A stretch of 35,555 nt of DNA from Streptomyces sp. G-G2 (GCF_030063135.1 NZ_JASISO010000065.1:1-35555); one strand, 5' to 3'; shown: positions 16,976-25,700, counted from the first letter of the stretch. Made by a program: numbers and translations. The notes: generated by a model from the letters alone, not told the origin.

Positions 16976-17432
16976 GCCCCGTTCGAACGCGCCACCGGGG
17001 TGCCGTCCGCCCCGGGCGACGTGCAGAGCCTCTACTACGCCCTTCCCGAGGGCGCGGTCCCCGGAGGATAAGCGGCTCCTCGTGGTCACCGAGGGCACGG
17101 CGGTCATCGGCCTGGTGGACCTGGTCCTGGCCAGTCCCGGTCCCGACGACGCGGCGGTCGGACTGTTCCTTGTCCACCCTGACGCCCGGGGCTTCGGAGT
17201 CGGCCGCGCGGTGGCCGACACCCTGCTCACGGCGGCCCGGTCACTGGGGATCCGCAGGGTTACCGCCACCGTGCCGCCCGGATGGCCCCCGGGTGAGCGC
17301 CTGCTGGCAGCCCTCGGCTTCACCCTCGACCCTGCCGATGCCGCCACCCGGCAGTTCGGCAACCGCAACCAGGGGCCGCGCGAGTCGGTTGTGGTCAGGG
17401 CCGAACTGCGGCTGGCAAAGGACAGCCATTGA
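16976..17432 (+). pseudogene. GNAT acetyltransferase, truncated and frameshifted
   Basis: Two plus frames join into one GNAT protein: GVPSAPGDVQSLYYALPEGA, then from about 17065 EDKRLLVVTEGTAVIGLVDL, VGLFLVHPDARGFGVGRAVA (acetyl-CoA loop) and RRVTATVPPGWPPGERLLAA. The shift occurs around GTCCCCGGAGG near 17060. The first 30-40 residues expected for the family are not found because another remnant adjoins at about 16975. It is non-functional as read. Confidence 0.65.
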
Positions 17433-17451
17433 GCCGAAGCTGATGGGTCTC

Positions 17452-17740
17452 CTACTCGATGGTGCAGCGGATGTGCCGGGTGGCGAAGTAGCCGCAGACG
17501 ATGCTGCCTTGTTCGTGGCGTTGGCGCAGGAACCGGCAGGTTTCGTGGGCGAGGTCGTCGGGTGATGTCGCGCGCGGCGTTCACGTGCCGTTTCAGGTCG
17601 GCGTTCGGGAGTTCGTCGGGGTTGAGTCCGGGGCTGTAGCCGGGCATCAGGTGCATCTCGGCACGGTCGGCGTTGTCGTCCAGCCACTGCCGGACGGCCT
17701 TGCTGCGGTGGACGGGGAAACTTCCTGCCCGCCCTTCCCC
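17452..17740 (-). pseudogene. IS630-family transposase, C-terminal remnant
   Basis: The minus strand encodes VRQWLDDNADRAEMHLMPGY, SPGLNPDELPNADLKRHVNA, then in another frame DDLAHETCRFLRQRHEQG and FATRHIRCTIE with a stop at 17452. LPxYSPxLNPxE is the catalytic Glu motif of IS630/Tc1-like transposases. The frame shift after RHVNAARDIT and the loss of the two upstream Asp residues make this a dead copy. It differs from the IS630 fragment at 8.75 kb. Confidence 0.75.
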
Positions 17741-17750
17741 TGAGCGGCGG

Positions 17751-18863
17751 TCACTTCGCGGCGACCGGGCCGCGCATCCGGTCGCTCATCCACTTCAGGT
17801 CCCCGTTGAACAGGGTGTCCGTGTACTTGTACCCGTCGTGACCGCCCTCGAAGGACGTCACCCGGGTCTCTACCGGCCCCTTGGTGATCTCCTGGCGGAG
17901 CTTTTCGAGCGCCGCGACCTCCTGCTTCGGCTCCTTCGTGCCCATGAGGAAGGAGATCGCCACCTTGGGGCCGGTCGTGGGGCCCTTCGTGGCACCGGTC
18001 GAGGGGCTGCTCTTGGGAGTGCTCTTGGGGCTGCTCTTGGAGCCGCCCTTGGCGCCGCTCGACGGGCTGCTCGTGGGGCCGCTCGTGGGGCTGCTCTTCT
18101 TGATCAGCTGTTCGGCCAGCCAGGCCGGGCTGTTCTCCTGCTTTTCCTTCGGATGGCCGTTCCACAGCGGCGAATCGGGCGCCGCGTCCGGCCCGCCCGC
18201 GATCGCCACACTGAACCGCTCGGGGTACTGGAGCACCATCTTCATGCCCACGTAGCCGCCGGAGGAGGAGCCGAAGAAGCCCCAGCCCTTCGGGTCGGCG
18301 TAGGTACGGAAGTTCTCCCGCACCAGGTCGGGGACGTCGTCCGAGATCCAGGTGCCCATCTTGGGCTGTCCCGGTATGTCGCTGCCGTCGTAGTAGGTGT
18401 CCTTGTTGGCGTTCAACACCGGCATGACCACGATGAAGGGCAGGCTCTCGCCCTTGTCGGCGGCTTCCCCGATCCGTTCCTGGAGGCGGAACTCCTTGGA
18501 GAAGAAGTAGTTCGTCGGGTAGCCCACGGCGCCGGGCAGCGCCATCAGGACCGGGAAGGCGCTGTCCTTGTACTCGGGCCGGCCGTACTGCTTCGGCACC
18601 CAGGCCCACACCCGGCCGGTGAAGCCGGACTTCGGCCCCGTCAGGTCGGTGCGCACCACCCGGGTCCCGTCCGGCAGCTCCCGCTGCGTCGTCCACTCGC
18701 GCGGGTGGGTCGGCATCCTGACGTCACTGGCGGCGCTCTCACCCGGCTTCGCCGTCTCCTTCGGGGCGAAGGAGACGGGATCGCCCTCGCTGGAGCAGCC
18801 GGACAGCGCGGCGACGGCGGACAGGACGAGGGCCGCGCAGAGCGAGGCGGAACGGTGTTTCAC
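17751..18863 (-). CDS. Esterase-like lipoprotein with Ser/Pro/Lys-rich insert
   Basis: This is a 370-residue exported lipoprotein: KHRSASLCAALVLSAVAALS followed by GCSS gives a lipobox. The body is an alpha/beta hydrolase of the antigen-85/esterase D type (PF00756-like): GFTGRVWAWVPKQY, FPVLMALPGAVGYPTNYFF, LPFIVVMPVLNANKDTYYDG, and GWGFFGSSSGGYVGMKMVLQ, where GSSSGG carries the nucleophile Ser. EGGHDGYKY near the end supplies the likely His. Between GGPDAAP and the strand KVAISFLMG lies a low-complexity insert of roughly 45 residues made of KSSP, SGPT and GATKGP units. The GTG at 18863 follows CGGAG by about seven bases. It probably acts on extracellular lipid or wall esters; the substrate is unknown. 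Confidence 0.82.
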   Translation of the reverse strand: MKHRSASLCAALVLSAVAALSGCSSEGDPVSFAPKETAKPGESAASDVRMPTHPREWTTQRELPDGTRVVRTDLTGPKSGFTGRVWAWVPKQYGRPEYKDSAFPVLMALPGAVGYPTNYFFSKEFRLQERIGEAADKGESLPFIVVMPVLNANKDTYYDGSDIPGQPKMGTWISDDVPDLVRENFRTYADPKGWGFFGSSSGGYVGMKMVLQYPERFSVAIAGGPDAAPDSPLWNGHPKEKQENSPAWLAEQLIKKSSPTSGPTSSPSSGAKGGSKSSPKSTPKSSPSTGATKGPTTGPKVAISFLMGTKEPKQEVAALEKLRQEITKGPVETRVTSFEGGHDGYKYTDTLFNGDLKWMSDRMRGPVAAK

Positions 18864-18888
18864 TCGGACTCCGGTGCAGACTTACGGA

Positions 18889-18908
18889 TCTCGAACGGTC
18901 TCGAACGG
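18889..18908. repeat. Tandem 10-bp repeat upstream of the esterase gene
   Basis: TCTCGAACGG occurs twice in tandem with no gap, followed by ATCTCG, 26-45 bases before the esterase start. The position suits an operator or promoter element; no factor is known. Confidence 0.4.
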
Positions 18909-18992
18909 ATCTCGCAGGTATAGATCGGCACGGCGGCATTTCGGTTCCCTCGAACCGGCACGAACAGGAGCCGGCGCGTCGACGCCGTCCGG

Positions 18993-19637
18993 TCAGGGCG
19001 CGAGCCGCTCCAAGGCGGTGCGGGTGGCCGGGCCGTACCGGCCGGGGGGATCGGCGACGACGGCCGCCGCGACGGTGGACCACTGCTGGAACGTGCGCAC
19101 GGCCGCCGTCGTGTCCTCGTCGTAGGACCCGAACCGGTGGCCGTGGTAGAGGCCGATCGAGCAGAGCAAGCGCTGCATCCGCGTCACCGACTGCCCTGCG
19201 TCACCAGGGCCGAGGGCGTCCGCCCCCGATCCGGAACCCGGCCCGGCGCCCGGACTCCCGGACGGCTCCCCGGAGGGCGACGGGTGCGCGGAGCCGGGTG
19301 GCCGGGTCGGTCCGGCGGACCGGTCCGGGTGCGCGGCGGGATCGGGGGCCGTTCGGTCGCTGCTCGATCTATCGGGGTGAACCGCTCGTCACGTCGCGTG
19401 AGACGGTTCGCCGTCTCGACATACGTGGTGCCGGTGACGGTGTCGCCGACCTTGTACGGTGCCCCGGCCGTGCGCCTGCGCACCATGGTGGTTACCGCCC
19501 TGCCTCGCCGCCCGTGACGTTGTTATGCCACGGTGAGTTCGCGGGTGCACTCGGCGAGGCGATGGTGATCTCGGTGCGCGCGAGCGGCACGGCGACGAGT
19601 ACGTCCGCGCCGTCCGTCGGCTCCTGAGTGATCGTCA
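18993..19637 (-). pseudogene. Peptidoglycan-binding-domain protein, disrupted
   Basis: The last 65 codons read SVTRMQRLLCSIGLYHGHRF, GSYDEDTTAAVRTFQQW, then PGRYGPATRTALERLAP. This is a PG_binding_1 domain (two short helical repeats with a YGP ATR end). Its frame extends upstream as a Gly/Pro/Ser linker (GEPSGSPGAGPGSGSG) to a stop near 19390 without any start codon. In other frames are MVRRRTAGAPYKVGDTVTGT (from 19486) and MTITQEPTDGADVLVAVPLA (from 19637). They may be the remains of the N-terminus, but this is a guess. Only the C-terminal domain is secure. A live version would bind cell-wall glycan outside the cell. Confidence 0.45.
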
Positions 19638-19708
19638 TGGCCGTGGATGGCGTCAGGACTCACGCGCTGAACAGTCGATTCCGGAAGCCCGGACGAAAAT
19701 CCCGTTGC

Positions 19709-19736
19709 CCAATGGTCAAGAAACGTTGACCATTGG
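19709..19736. promoter_or_regulatory. Palindromic operator at the arsR-mfs start
   Basis: CCAATGGTCAA and TTGACCATTGG form a perfect 11-bp inverted repeat separated by six bases (GAAACG), ending four bases before the ATG of the ArsR-like gene. A dyad of this size fits a winged-helix dimer, so autorepression is the likely role. Confidence 0.7.
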
Positions 19737-19740
19737 AGGC

Positions 19741-20280
19741 ATGCCTACCGACGATCTTCCCGAGACGTTCCACGTCACCACTGACGACCAGTTGCGCGCC
19801 GTTTCGAGCCTCACGCGTCACCGGATCATGGCCGTGCTCCGCTTCGAGCCCGCGACGATTACCCAGATCGCCGAGCGAGTGGGTCTCGCCAAAGGGAGTT
19901 CCAGCTACCACGTACGGCTGCTGGAGCGGGCCGGCCTGGTGAAGGTGGTGCGGACACGGAAGGTCCGGGGGGTCACCGAGCGGTACTACGCAATGGCCGC
20001 GCGGGCGATCGTGCTGCCGGATCCGGGCGAGGGAGGGCCGGATGTGCTGATGCGGCATGCGGTGGCGGACCTGGAGGCGTCGCCGGTGGATGGCGAGCGG
20101 CACGTACGGATGGCGCATCTACGGCTCACCGCGGAGCAGTTCGCGGAGCTGGGGGCGCGCCTGGAGGCACTGGCGGACGAGTACCGGGAGCTGTCCGATC
20201 CGTCGCTGCCGGACGCGTCACTCGTCTTCGCACTGTTCCACCCGGCATCGCGCGAGCAGGCCGATGGGGGCACCAAGTGA
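19741..20280 (+). CDS. ArsR-type winged-helix repressor of the adjacent MFS gene
   Basis: The 179-residue regulator has an N-terminal ArsR/HTH_20 domain: DQLRAVSSLTRHRIMAVLRF, then ATITQIAERVGLAKGSSSYH, VRLLERAGLVKVVRTRKVRG and TERYYAMAA, the classic wing and dimer strand. No Cys-rich metal site is visible, so a small-molecule or unknown signal is more likely. The helical C-terminal half (LTAEQFAELGARLEALADEY) resembles the ligand-sensing part of the ArsR regulators that sit next to MFS genes. ATG 19741 has GGAGG only one base away, so translation may be leaderless, or may start at an in-frame TTG (19705 or 19726) inside the operator. Its TGA overlaps the GTG of the transporter gene. Confidence 0.85.
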   Translation: MPTDDLPETFHVTTDDQLRAVSSLTRHRIMAVLRFEPATITQIAERVGLAKGSSSYHVRLLERAGLVKVVRTRKVRGVTERYYAMAARAIVLPDPGEGGPDVLMRHAVADLEASPVDGERHVRMAHLRLTAEQFAELGARLEALADEYRELSDPSLPDASLVFALFHPASREQADGGTK

Positions 20281-21617
20281 CCTCAGGTGTGAGGAAGTTG
20301 CCGACCGGGTTCGGGCGGCTGTGGACCGCGCAGACGGTGTCCTCGCTCGGCGACGGGGTGTCGCATGCCGCGCTGCCGCTGCTCGCGTTGGCGTTGACGC
20401 GGGATCCGATGGCGCTCGCTGTCGTCACGGCCGCCGGGACGCTGCCGTGGCTGCTCTTCGGGGTGCTCGGCGGTGCGCTGGTGGACCGCTGGGACCGCAG
20501 GCGCACGATGTGGGTCACGGACGCGGCGCGTGCGGTGCTGCTCGCGATACCGGCGGCAGCGGCCGCGCTCGACGTGCTGAGCATTCCACTGCTCGCGGCC
20601 GTCGCCTTCCTGCTCGGCCTCGGCGGACTCTTCTTCGACACGGCCGCCACGGCCTATCTGCCGGACCTGCTCGGCCGCGACCCCGCGCTCCTGGAGCGCG
20701 CCAACTCCCGCCTGCGCGGCACCCAGACCGCCGCGTCCGGCTTCGTGGGGCCGCCCGCGGGCAGTGCCCTGCTCGCGCTCGGGCGGGCGGTTCCGCTGCT
20801 CGCCGACGCGGTGTCGTTCGCGATCTCCGCACTGCTCGTACGGTCGCTGCCCGCCGCACCCCGGCCCGCACCCCAGGCCCGTGAGTCGCTGCTGCGGCAG
20901 GCGCGGGACGGCGCCTCGTACGTCATCCGGGACCGGTTGCTGCTCGGGCTCGCGCTCCGCCCGGCGGTCGGGAACATCGCCTTCCTCGCCGTGGAGACCG
21001 TACTCGCCCTCTTCGCGCACGACCGTCTCGGCATCAACACCTTCGGCTTCGGCCTGCTCCTCACGGCGGAGGCCACCGGCGGTCTGCTGGGCGCGGGCAT
21101 CGCCTCCTTCCTCGGCCGACGACTCGGCACCGGCACCGCACTGACCTGCACGGCCGCAGTCGAGGGACTCGCCATCCTGGGCCTCGCCGCCGCTCCGAAC
21201 CCGCACGCCGCCGGCCTCGCGCTCGCCGTCTGCGGAGCGGGCATGGGCGCCACGATGGTGCTGGGCCCCTCCCTCCGACAGGCGATCGTCCCCGCCCACC
21301 TGATGGGCCGGGTCGCCTCCACCTCCCGCATGCTCGCCATGTGCGCCGCGCCGTTCGGCGCCTTCCTCGGCGGCTGGCTGGCCACCACCTACGACATACG
21401 CACCCCGCTCTACACCGCCGCCGGACTCCTCCTCACCATGACCGCCGTCACGTCGACCATGACCAGCAACCGCCGGGTCGAAGCGGCGCTGCGCGCCGCC
21501 GCCCCGGCCGACGATCCGGATCACCTGGAATCCTCGGATCCCGTTCAGAGGAGTGCCCTTCAGTGCTCCGCGAGGGCACCGATAGGTGTCGTCGACCGGG
21601 TCGACGAGGGCGAGTAG
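20277..21617 (+). CDS. MFS efflux transporter
   Basis: The 446-residue protein has about 12 hydrophobic segments and the MFS signature between TM2 and TM3: GALVDRWDRRRTMWVTDAAR. Family features include LFFDTAATAYLPDLLGRD and ERANSRLRGTQTAASGFVGP, typical of the MFS_3 / enterobactin-exporter-like drug and siderophore efflux group. It would export a small molecule across the cytoplasmic membrane by proton antiport. The GTG start overlaps the ArsR stop (GTGA), so the two are translated together and presumably induced by the exported compound. The domain ends near TSNRRVEAALRAA. The last 40 residues are hydrophilic and run antisense over a Tn3 transposase remnant, so the original C-terminus has probably been replaced. 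Confidence 0.88.
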   Translation: MTSGVRKLPTGFGRLWTAQTVSSLGDGVSHAALPLLALALTRDPMALAVVTAAGTLPWLLFGVLGGALVDRWDRRRTMWVTDAARAVLLAIPAAAAALDVLSIPLLAAVAFLLGLGGLFFDTAATAYLPDLLGRDPALLERANSRLRGTQTAASGFVGPPAGSALLALGRAVPLLADAVSFAISALLVRSLPAAPRPAPQARESLLRQARDGASYVIRDRLLLGLALRPAVGNIAFLAVETVLALFAHDRLGINTFGFGLLLTAEATGGLLGAGIASFLGRRLGTGTALTCTAAVEGLAILGLAAAPNPHAAGLALAVCGAGMGATMVLGPSLRQAIVPAHLMGRVASTSRMLAMCAAPFGAFLGGWLATTYDIRTPLYTAAGLLLTMTAVTSTMTSNRRVEAALRAAAPADDPDHLESSDPVQRSALQCSARAPIGVVDRVDEGE

Positions 21618-21806
21618 GTGCATGGTCTTGTCGATGGGCCCGTACTCGGCGAACGCCGCCCCCAGCGGGGTGGGGTGCCCTTCGCGGCCGAACATCCGCA
21701 GCGGGTCGCAGGCGCGGACCTGGTGGGTGATGAGCGACTCTCCGCCAACGGGTATCGCCGAACCCCGGCAGCACCACCGGACGGTGTGCCAGCCGAGCAA
21801 GATCAA
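21579..21806 (-). pseudogene. Tn3-family transposase remnant
   Basis: On the minus strand, DPLRMFGREGHPTPLGAAFA, EYGPIDKTMHLLALVDPVDD then TYR matches the C-terminal third of Tn3-family TnpA proteins (AEYGRIAKTLHLLxxVDPVDDxYRR). The rest of the transposase is missing on both sides. It underlies the 3' end of the MFS gene on the other strand. Confidence 0.6.
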
Positions 21807-21864
21807 TCCCAGCGGCTCTTTTTGTACCGTGACTACTCACACCCGGAGGGTCCCGGGGACCTGC

Positions 21865-22440
21865 TCAGTCAAGCGGGGTCCTGTCCCGCCGCCCGGTGTG
21901 GCCCGTAGCCATCTCGCGGGAGGTCCGGTACAGCACACACTGGCGAAGCGGCCCTTCAGGCACGCTCGGATCCTCGAAGTCGTCGGCCGGGTTCCGGCTC
22001 ATGCCGATCCGGCGCATCACTGCCTGGGAACGAAGGTTGTTGACGGTCGTCGACGCGATGACCTCCGGAAGCCCCAGGTCCTCGAAGCCGAAGGCCAGGC
22101 AGCGAATGGCGGCCTCGGTGGCGTAGCCGTGACCCCACGCCGAACGCGTCAGCCGCCACCCGATGTCCACCCCCGGGAACGGCATGTCCTCGTCCACCTC
22201 GTCCAAGCCGGCGCGGCCGACGAACTCACCGGTCTCCCGTACTTCGAGCGCCCACCACCCAAAGCCGCGCTCATCGAACTCGACTTGCATGAGTGCCACA
22301 GCGGCATCGCTCTGCTCCCGCGTCAGCAGTTCCCCCAGGTGTTCTCGGACTTCGGGATCGGCGTTCATCGCCGCCCACGGTTCGAGGTCGGACTTCCGCC
22401 AGCGGCGGAGCAGGAGGCGATCGGTACGCAGTTCCAGCAT
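21865..22440 (-). CDS. GNAT N-acetyltransferase (RimJ/RimL type)
   Basis: The 191-residue protein begins MLELRTDRLLLRRWRKSDLE, the standard start of RimJ/RimL-type GNATs. It has the substrate strand FGWWALEVRETGEFVGRAGL, DIGWRLTRSAWGHGYATEAA (the acetyl-CoA loop WxxGYATE), and LGLPEVIASTTVNNLRSQAV with MRRIGM. It acetylates an amine, either a protein N-terminus or a small molecule; the specificity is unknown. The start is unambiguous from similarity. No operon partner is evident, and the large HTH-ATPase gene lies 443 bases upstream on the same strand. Confidence 0.88.
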   Translation of the reverse strand: MLELRTDRLLLRRWRKSDLEPWAAMNADPEVREHLGELLTREQSDAAVALMQVEFDERGFGWWALEVRETGEFVGRAGLDEVDEDMPFPGVDIGWRLTRSAWGHGYATEAAIRCLAFGFEDLGLPEVIASTTVNNLRSQAVMRRIGMSRNPADDFEDPSVPEGPLRQCVLYRTSREMATGHTGRRDRTPLD

Positions 22441-22882
22441 GCCAGCCAGCCAACGCCATCACGGTCAGGCTGTCGATCGGTTATGCCGACCCCTGCGGTG
22501 CCCGCCAAGGCCCACCCCGCTGCGCGGATCTTCACGGCCTGCTCCACTGGGCGGGACGCCTCCCGAACCGAATCACCTCTCTCAGGCTGCCACTTCTCAT
22601 CGGCATTCCTGGACGTCTTGACGCGAACCGATGCCGGAAGCCACCGGCATTCGCTCTCCGCCCGCTCTCACCCAATTCGTTGATGGCGGGTCGGTGGAGC
22701 CAGGGGGCCGCTGCCGGTTCGTTCGGGGAGTTGGCGGAGGCGGGGGTGCGGGGGCCGCGCAGGCCGGTGCGCCGCCTGGTCTCACCGCGGGGTGGTGGCC
22801 GCGGCCACGCCGAACGCGTCGCCGTCGCCCGAGCCCACCGGGCAGGAGACCCGGGCTCGCCCGATAGCGATCACGCTGGCTG
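22441..22882. other. Intergenic stretch, no gene seen
   Basis: No supported gene, repeat or convincing terminator was found between the regulator stop and the GNAT start. Open frames here are low-complexity, rich in Gly, Arg and Pro. Confidence 0.4.
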
Positions 22883-25672
22883 TCATTGGGGTCGAGCCCC
22901 GCGAGCAGCCAGGACGGCGGCGCCACGGGCGGTGTGCTCGCCACCGGCCAGCACCATCGTCCGCGCCGCCTGGTAGCGGCAACCGAGGGCCTCGAATACG
23001 TCCGCGGTGGCGAGCAGGCGCTTGTGGTCCTGGTCGAGGATGGATTCCGCCCGCTCCACGATGGCGCCGGCGACCGGGTTGCCGACGGTGAGAGTACGGG
23101 CATCGGCCAGGCGGTCGCGCGCCTCCGGACTTCCGGCGAGAACGGCGGCCTCGGCGCGTATGGCCACGTACCAGTGAAGCCAGATCCAGGTCACCCACTT
23201 CCACACCTCGCCAGGTTCGGGCGCCATCCGCTCCATGGCCTCCCCGGCGCGCCCGTGATGGAGCATCCGCATCGCGTCGAAAAGCGCCCCGTAGCCGTAC
23301 GTCCGCTCGGATGAGTCGCCGAGCCGATCCAGAACCACCTGCCATTCGCGCTCGGCGTCGTGGTCGCCGCGGAAGTTGTGGATCATCGCCACTGCGGCAG
23401 CCGCCGGGCCGAGGGAGGCCTTGGCCGGGCTCCCCGCACGCCGCCACCCATCGAGGAAGCGCGTGCTGCCGGTGAGTAGTTCCTCGACGTCGCCCGCCAG
23501 CGCGTCGGCGACCAGCAGCCAGCTCGTGGCCCGATGGGCCACCTCGGCCAGTGCCGGATGGTCGGCCAGCTGGCGTCCCCTCCGGAGGGCGTCGGCCAGG
23601 TTCCCCACGCCGAGGCTGGTCTGCACGGCCATGCCGAGCCCGTCGATCAGTTCGTGGACACCGCCCGGCGTCTGCGGCTGGTCCGCCATGGAGGAGAGCA
23701 GCGTGATCCGGCGCCCGGCTGTCGCTGCGCAAGCGAACGGGTCACCGGCCCAGGCGTGTGCCGCGGTGAGCGCGTCGAGCGCCGCGGACTCCGCGAGCGG
23801 GTTGCGGGTACGGCGAGCCAGCTCGACCGCACGTTCGGCGCGCGCAAGCGTCTGCGCCACGGCGTTGTCGGCCGGGCCCTGAACCGCGCCGAACGTATCG
23901 CTGAGCACCCCTGCCTCCGCCAGCGCCACCGCCGCCTCGGCGGCCGGGTCGTCGCCTCCCAGCTCACGCGCTTCGCTGACCAGGGCGATCGCCTCTTCTT
24001 CGGGCGGCGGCTGCGCGAACGTGCTCGAGAACCGGTACGCGGCGGTGGCGGCGGTGGCCAGGTCCACGGCGGCGCCGGCGCTGTCCCCGGTACGGCGAGC
24101 GGCATCCGCGGCGGCGCGGTAGAGGCGGTACATGTCATCGCCGCGCGTACGGCAGGCGGCCACTTCCGCGGCCTGCCGAAGCATGGACGCAGTGGCGGCA
24201 GGGTCGTCGGCGAGCGCGGACGCCAGCTCGTACCGCTGCTGTGATTCCCCGATCAGATGGCGGGTGAAGGTCAGCTCAGCCACATGCCGGGCCAGGCGGT
24301 AGGCGTCCGCGCGCTGCTCCGGCTCGCTTGCCGCCCATCTCAGCGATGCGCGGAGCTCATCGGCGGCTGCGTCGAACCGGGCCCGCCAGTCCTGCCCGGC
24401 CACCGCCAGGTCGACGGCCTGGGTGAGGCACCAGCGCAGGTGCCGGGCCCGGGCACCGGCCAGCTCATCGGCCTGGCTCAGCCGTTCCGTCCCGTACTGG
24501 CGGATGGTCTCCGAGGCCCGGTAGCGGGTGCCCTTCGGGGACGACGTCACCCCCAGCAGGCTCTGCTCGGCAAGCCGGGCAAGTCCGTCGGCGACCACGT
24601 CTATCGCGGATCCGGCGACCTCGGCCGCTGCCGATGCGGTGAACGGCGCTACGAAGACCGACACTTGGTGCAGGAGGTCCTGGTCGACCGGCTCCAGCAG
24701 GGCGTGACTCCAGTCCAGCACGGCCCGAACCGAGCGGTGCCGCTCATCGGCACGGGAGCCGCCGATGAGCATCCGAAGCGGGTGGGACACCGCGTCGGTG
24801 ATGCCGTCCAGCCCGAGCGTCGGAAAGCGGGCTGCGGCCAGCTCGATCGCCAGCGCCATGCCGTCCAGCCGCGCACAGATCGCGGCGACCTGGTCGTGCT
24901 GTGACGGCTCCAGCGGCCAGCCGGCCGCCTGCGCCCGATCCATGAACAACGCGACCGCGTCCGACTCGCCGGCCAGCGACAACGGCGGGACCTGATACAC
25001 CCGCTCGAACGGCACCATCAGCCGCGCCTGGCTGGTCGTCAGCACGGTCACCCCGGGGCAGGCCGCGAGTAGCCGCTCGAGAAACAGCGCCACCCCGTCC
25101 ACAACACGCTCGCAGTTGTCGAACAACAGCAACGCCTGACGGTCGGCCAGCGCGGCGACCACCGACTCGGTCAAGTCGCGGCCGGGCTGCTCGCCGAGTC
25201 CCAGCGCACCCGCGACGCCGGTCGCGATCAGGCCGGGATCGGTGACCGGGATCAGGTCGACGAACCACACCCCGTCGGCGTACCGGTCGGCTGTCTCCGC
25301 CGCCACCGCCAAGGCGAGCCGGGTCTTGCCCACGCCGCCAGGACCGACCGCAGTCACCTGGCGATGCGCCATGATCATCTCGGACAGCTCTGCCCGCTCC
25401 TCGGCCCGGCCGATGAACGAGGTCAGCGGGGCCGGCAGGGGGACCGGTTCCCGATGGGGCTGATCGACGGCTGCGCGCTGGGCGAGAGCTCGCCGATCCG
25501 GCAGGTCCAGCTTGCGCAGCAGCGAGGAAACGTGGCTTTCGACGGTGCGTACCGAGATGAACAGCCGCGCTGCGATCTCAGCGTTGCTGCAGTGAGAGCC
25601 GAGGAGCTCCAATACCTCGGCCTCCCTTGGGGAGATGCCGCCTTCTATCGCCATGGCCGCATTCTGTCGCAT
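22883..25672 (-). CDS. Large HTH-ATPase transcriptional regulator, N-terminal LuxR HTH
   Basis: This 929-residue protein has an unusual order. A LuxR/GerE helix-turn-helix is at the very start (GISPREAEVLELLGSHCSNA, EIAARLFISVRTVESHVSSL, LRKLDL). An NB-ARC/AAA-type ATPase follows (SFIGRAEERAELSEMI, Walker A VGPGGVGKTRLALAVA, Walker B ALLLFDNCERV), and then about 500 residues of alpha-helical repeats resembling TPR. Such STAND-type regulators switch on ATP and ligand binding; the target and signal are not known. The ATG at 25672 has GGAG four bases upstream and leaves the tandem DNA repeats at 25701-25747 outside the gene. The longer frame would translate them as THxxP-like repeats. It is divergent from a VOC gene that it may control. 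Confidence 0.85.
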   Translation of the reverse strand: MRQNAAMAIEGGISPREAEVLELLGSHCSNAEIAARLFISVRTVESHVSSLLRKLDLPDRRALAQRAAVDQPHREPVPLPAPLTSFIGRAEERAELSEMIMAHRQVTAVGPGGVGKTRLALAVAAETADRYADGVWFVDLIPVTDPGLIATGVAGALGLGEQPGRDLTESVVAALADRQALLLFDNCERVVDGVALFLERLLAACPGVTVLTTSQARLMVPFERVYQVPPLSLAGESDAVALFMDRAQAAGWPLEPSQHDQVAAICARLDGMALAIELAAARFPTLGLDGITDAVSHPLRMLIGGSRADERHRSVRAVLDWSHALLEPVDQDLLHQVSVFVAPFTASAAAEVAGSAIDVVADGLARLAEQSLLGVTSSPKGTRYRASETIRQYGTERLSQADELAGARARHLRWCLTQAVDLAVAGQDWRARFDAAADELRASLRWAASEPEQRADAYRLARHVAELTFTRHLIGESQQRYELASALADDPAATASMLRQAAEVAACRTRGDDMYRLYRAAADAARRTGDSAGAAVDLATAATAAYRFSSTFAQPPPEEEAIALVSEARELGGDDPAAEAAVALAEAGVLSDTFGAVQGPADNAVAQTLARAERAVELARRTRNPLAESAALDALTAAHAWAGDPFACAATAGRRITLLSSMADQPQTPGGVHELIDGLGMAVQTSLGVGNLADALRRGRQLADHPALAEVAHRATSWLLVADALAGDVEELLTGSTRFLDGWRRAGSPAKASLGPAAAAVAMIHNFRGDHDAEREWQVVLDRLGDSSERTYGYGALFDAMRMLHHGRAGEAMERMAPEPGEVWKWVTWIWLHWYVAIRAEAAVLAGSPEARDRLADARTLTVGNPVAGAIVERAESILDQDHKRLLATADVFEALGCRYQAARTMVLAGGEHTARGAAVLAARGARPQ

Positions 25673-25700
25673 CCGCTCCGTGTTCCATCCGGGGCGGCGA

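Noticed and set aside
20283..21806. Minus-strand open frame of 507 codons
   Set aside because: Antisense shadow of the MFS gene; only the first 75 codons (Tn3 remnant) are meaningful.
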